Shown piece after piece: positions 60,697-64,000 of a stretch of 64,000 bases of DNA. The stretch covers positions 744,372 through 808,371 of the forward strand of contig QANY01004802.1 of the NCBI GenBank assembly GCA_003255025.1, given 5' to 3'. A program made the translations under genes and the position numbers. How positions within the stretch are numbered: the stretch's first letter is position 1; each line of letters starts with the position of its first letter. The notes beneath the pieces are model-generated. The model did not search any database, was not told the origin of the DNA, and saw only the letters and a list, made by a program, of their open reading frames with translations. The stretch is from Datisca glomerata (taxonomy: Eukaryota; Streptophyta; Magnoliopsida; Cucurbitales; Datiscaceae).

Positions 60697-62880
60697 ATCT
60701 CCTACTTTCCTTAAAGCACGTCTACAACCAATGTAACCCCATGTTCTCTATATGTGACTCAAAGACATTTGTGGATAAAGTCTTCATAAAAAGGTGTGTT
60801 ACTTTTTTTGCTGAAGTAATCTTACTAAAAATTTTGAATCTGTATACACAACTGGTAAGAGATTCTCACCATGATCTACAAGCACATAATTCCTCATTCT
60901 CCTTAGAAACTTGAGTATATACTTTATAGCTATCTAATGGACTCGTCTTGGATTCGACTAATATCTACTGGATAAGCCTATTGTAAAATATTACATATGA
61001 TCTGGTATACGATGTAACACACTTCAGACTTCTCACTATTGAAAGTAAGGGAACTTTCTTCATGTTATTTATTTTATCCCATGTCTTAAGGTAGTGATAT
61101 GATACATGTGTCCTAATTTAAAAAGGAAGCGAACCATTTCTTGGAATCCTGCATTGCGCTTATGCAACATATTATTACCTACGCTATTCAAGATAAGCAC
61201 ATCTTTTAATATATATGTTTCAAAAGAACTTAATTCTTAGAATGAATAGTGCTTTTCAAAAGTCCTTATATCATAAATTCAAACAAGCATAGATTTATTG
61301 TTGACATTTAACTCTACACATCATTCTTGATGACACAATCTACATGAAGCTCTAAGAAAACTATTATGTTTCATTCATTTCTTTTGTACTCATATGGCTC
61401 ATTATGTCTTTGATCAAAATCAAAAGTTTGCTTAAGTCTACAACTGGACTAATACATCATTTATATCATAATGCCTGGCCTTGACTAACAAGATAATGTT
61501 CTTGACATCCACTTTAAGATCACCATATAAGATAATGTTCTTGACATCTATATTCTAAAACTGGTAAATGAGATGAGCTGCAATGGATACAATATTTTTA
61601 AAGACATTAAGCATAGCTATAGTGAAAAGATCTGCTATACTAAATATCTTATATCTGAGTATGCTATTTCACACTAAGCCTAGCCTTGAAAGGCTTGACC
61701 TTGCATCTACATCTCGCTCCTGCTTGTAAATCTCTGTCACCCAATCCTCGAGCTAGGTGGGGCTACTACAAGCTTACATACTCCATAAGAGTTAATGTAA
61801 ACATTTTCGAGTTTCATTGCTTGAAGTCAATGATTTACTTTGCATCATTTATAACCTCTATGTAGTTATTGGGATCTGAGTCATGCTTCTCTAAGATGGA
61901 CTCAGAAGTCTCTCTCTTGAATATGAATCTCTTAGTTGACTGCAATCCCCTCCCCCACAACGTAGTGATTGAGATTCAGCTCACGTTTTGTCATGATTAC
62001 CATACCCGCTATGCTAGGAACAACTATTTCTTATACAAATAGGAAACACTCCCACTACAACAATGTTGTGTAGAACTAGGAAATACTTCACTCTTTTTTA
62101 TGTTGATAAACTAGATTCTCACTAAATTCTAGACTTATCTATTGCCAACTAGATTGCATGAAACAAGCATTATCGCATAATTCTTCTAAGTTTAAGTTGC
62201 TTCTAGATATTCCTTTTGAAATATAGTCATCTTCCAAGAACATAATATTTGTATTTACAAAGACTTTCCATTCTTGGTACTTTAAAACAAATAACACACA
62301 TTTCTTTTTACATGTATTATAATTAGATATCATTTTTGTCTATTAACTATCTTGACAGTATTTTCCCTTAGCACATATGCTTTACATCCATATATATGAG
62401 ATGGTACAAACCAAGTTTAGAACCATTCTACAATTGTTGGATTTAAAATATATCATTTATAAGGCTATTTTTAAAAAATAATATAGGCCAATTCAATAAC
62501 TATGCAGGATCTCATCATGTTCAAAAGAGACTTGTTTCTCTTATTATTACACTTATCTGTCGGTGAACCAGATGTAACCAACTGAGATGCAATCCTAATA
62601 TTTACCAATTAGTCTATGAATGTCCTTAAGATGTATTACCACTTTAATCAAATTGAAGAGATTTAGTTTGTCTCTCTAATGCCTTCTCGACCTCCATTAT
62701 AAAATCTTTGATTTCTTAAAAGTTTCAGACTCGAGAAGCAAAAACAAACACAGTCGTATCTAGAGTACATGTCAACAAAATTGACAATACACTCATAGCC
62801 ACCTTGCACTTGGACATTCACTTGTACGCTCAAGTAATATACTCCAACACTAATGAACTTTTGTCTTAAAATGACTCTTG
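60697..62880 (-). pseudogene. Copia-3 pol fragment (integrase and RT remains)
   Basis: Minus-strand pieces in copia order: VQVQGGYECIVNFVDMYSRY (integrase core, about 62,830-62,760), SLLNMMRSCIVIELA (about 62,540), EWKVFVNTNIMFLEDDYISK with GISRSNLNLEEL (62,333-62,139), and MDVKNIILYGDLKVDVKNII (RT, about 61,540-61,480). Stops are frequent. The element lacks gag and its 5' LTR, cut off at about 62.9 kb. Two near-copies of gatgtcaagaacattatct occur within the RT part. Confidence 0.72.
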
Positions 62881-62999
62881 GTCATATTCTTATCTATAAT
62901 GGATTCACTTACCTGTAAGAGTTCTAAATCAAAAGGTCATGAAGCCTTTGTTAACTCTATGTCTCATAGAGATTATTTTGATTATAACAAAATAATTTA

Positions 63000-64000
63000 T
63001 GTGTACTAATATTTATAATCAAGTTGTAGAAAATTATAAAGTATTGATGTATACATGAAGTATGAAGATGGAGGATATCGAGACTTCAAGCAACTATTCA
63101 TAAGGTCTCGGTCTTTGTTTAAGAAATTCCCCTAGGATATTTGAAGCATATTGAGATATATTGTCAAAATTGTTCGTGGTAAAAGATTGGAAAAAAATAA
63201 TGTCAAGTGATGTAAAAACATAGAAGAGTTTTTAAGGCTTTAGAAAACCCTATAAAATCCGTTTCACAGGTTTTCAAAAAAGCCATAAAAAGTTAGAAGA
63301 ATATTGGAGCCAATCTGCCACGAGTGGACGTCTGGCCATCACCAACGGTTGTCCGCTCCTTATTGTATTTTCTCAACGACTATATTTTTTAATCTCTAAC
63401 GGACTGACAATTGACTGGTCAAGATAGCGATCGACTTTTCCCTGCTCTAAGGCCCCAATGGCTATACTTTTTTACACCTATAAATAGAAGGACTTTTGGA
63501 TCTTTGAAGATACAATAATTAAGCACAAAATTCATATACTTTATGAGAAGAAATCTTCATGATACTGTGAGAGAAAATTTATATATCTACTCTTTGAGAG
63601 AGTTTTGATTATAATATCTTAATGTATAAAAGAGAAGTGAGAGGCGTGATTGGTGCTCATGAAATCAATTAGCTGTAAAGGTTTGATCTTCACCCATGAA
63701 GAATATTTTGATTCGAATGAAAACTTCAAGGAAATCCTTGGAACGTGAACGTAGGTAAGGAGTGTCAAACCACGTAAAAATTATGTTCGATTCTTCTCCC
63801 CTTATCCTCTTTACATTATTGCATGGTTATTTAATCTCTTTACATATATTTTCTTGCATTGATTCATTCTACTTATTCTTGGAGATTATTCGTTCTTAAA
63901 ACTCAAACAATACAACACACACCTGCTCTGAGGGTGCCATACTGATCCAACAGCTTGTCTCTTACTAGTCTTCAATCCTACTTTAATTATATGACCATGA
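63000..64000 (+). repeat. LTR-like block of another retroelement, runs off the window
   Basis: It has the layout of a plant copia LTR in plus orientation: a TATA box at 63,478, followed by ttgaagatacaataattaag, then gtgagaggcgtgattggtgc and ccacgtaaaaatt, which recall U5 regions of plant copia LTRs. No mate is present in the window, so family and borders are open. Confidence 0.5.
63478..63487 (+). promoter_or_regulatory. Putative LTR TATA box
   Basis: ctataaatag lies within the LTR-like block, followed by a GA-rich transcript leader. Its role as a core promoter is inferred from motif and context only. Confidence 0.5.

Overview
The window is nuclear DNA of a flowering plant, most likely a woody or otherwise repeat-rich eudicot: low GC, introns with GT..AG borders, three recognisable plant genes, and most of the remaining sequence made of decayed plant transposable elements. 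The species cannot be named from sequence alone. I found no rRNA, tRNA, CRISPR or organellar insert.

Layout. 0-0.5 kb: end of a dead Mutator-like (MULE) transposase. 0.5-3.7 kb: AT-rich sequence with small tandem repeats. 3.9-5.0 kb (+): a two-exon gene of about 100 residues, like NUCLEAR FUSION DEFECTIVE 6 (organelle-targeted). 7.3-7.9 kb: a MITE-like inverted repeat. 8.6-23.2 kb: a Ty3/gypsy chromovirus that looks like one insertion broken at the protease active site, with one half inverted. A truncated copia LTR and a perfect hairpin sit at the join, and a CACTA transposon (16,574-21,974, TSD TAG) sits in the 5' half. That CACTA carries a broken Transposase_24 gene and a captured F-box/LRR-FBD fragment.

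25.1-29.6 kb is a gene island: a single-exon C2H2 zinc-finger repressor (QALGGH finger plus EAR motif) on + and an eight-exon TIP41-like gene of the TOR/PP2A pathway on -. Both reading frames are intact.

30.7-56.2 kb is one nested stack. A copia element (copia-2, minus strand, candidate TSD AACCG) holds a second copia (copia-1, 40,939-49,759, perfect TSD TAAGA) in its 3' internal region, an 8.8-kb CACTA (31,775-40,551) in its 3' LTR and a hAT-type MITE (55,073-55,957, TSD GATACAAA) in its 5' LTR. The large CACTA looks composite: subterminal repeats lie in its middle, between a TNP2 transposase pseudogene and a Ulp1-protease-bearing pseudogene.

56-64 kb: simple repeats, a zinc-knuckle scrap, a third copia fragment with its 3' LTR (59.2-62.9 kb), and a retroelement LTR-like block running off the window. 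The three cellular genes are independent housekeeping or regulatory genes. The transposons are all inactive as read (stops, frameshifts, lost catalytic residues). The main biology here is the order and mechanism of the insertions and rearrangements.
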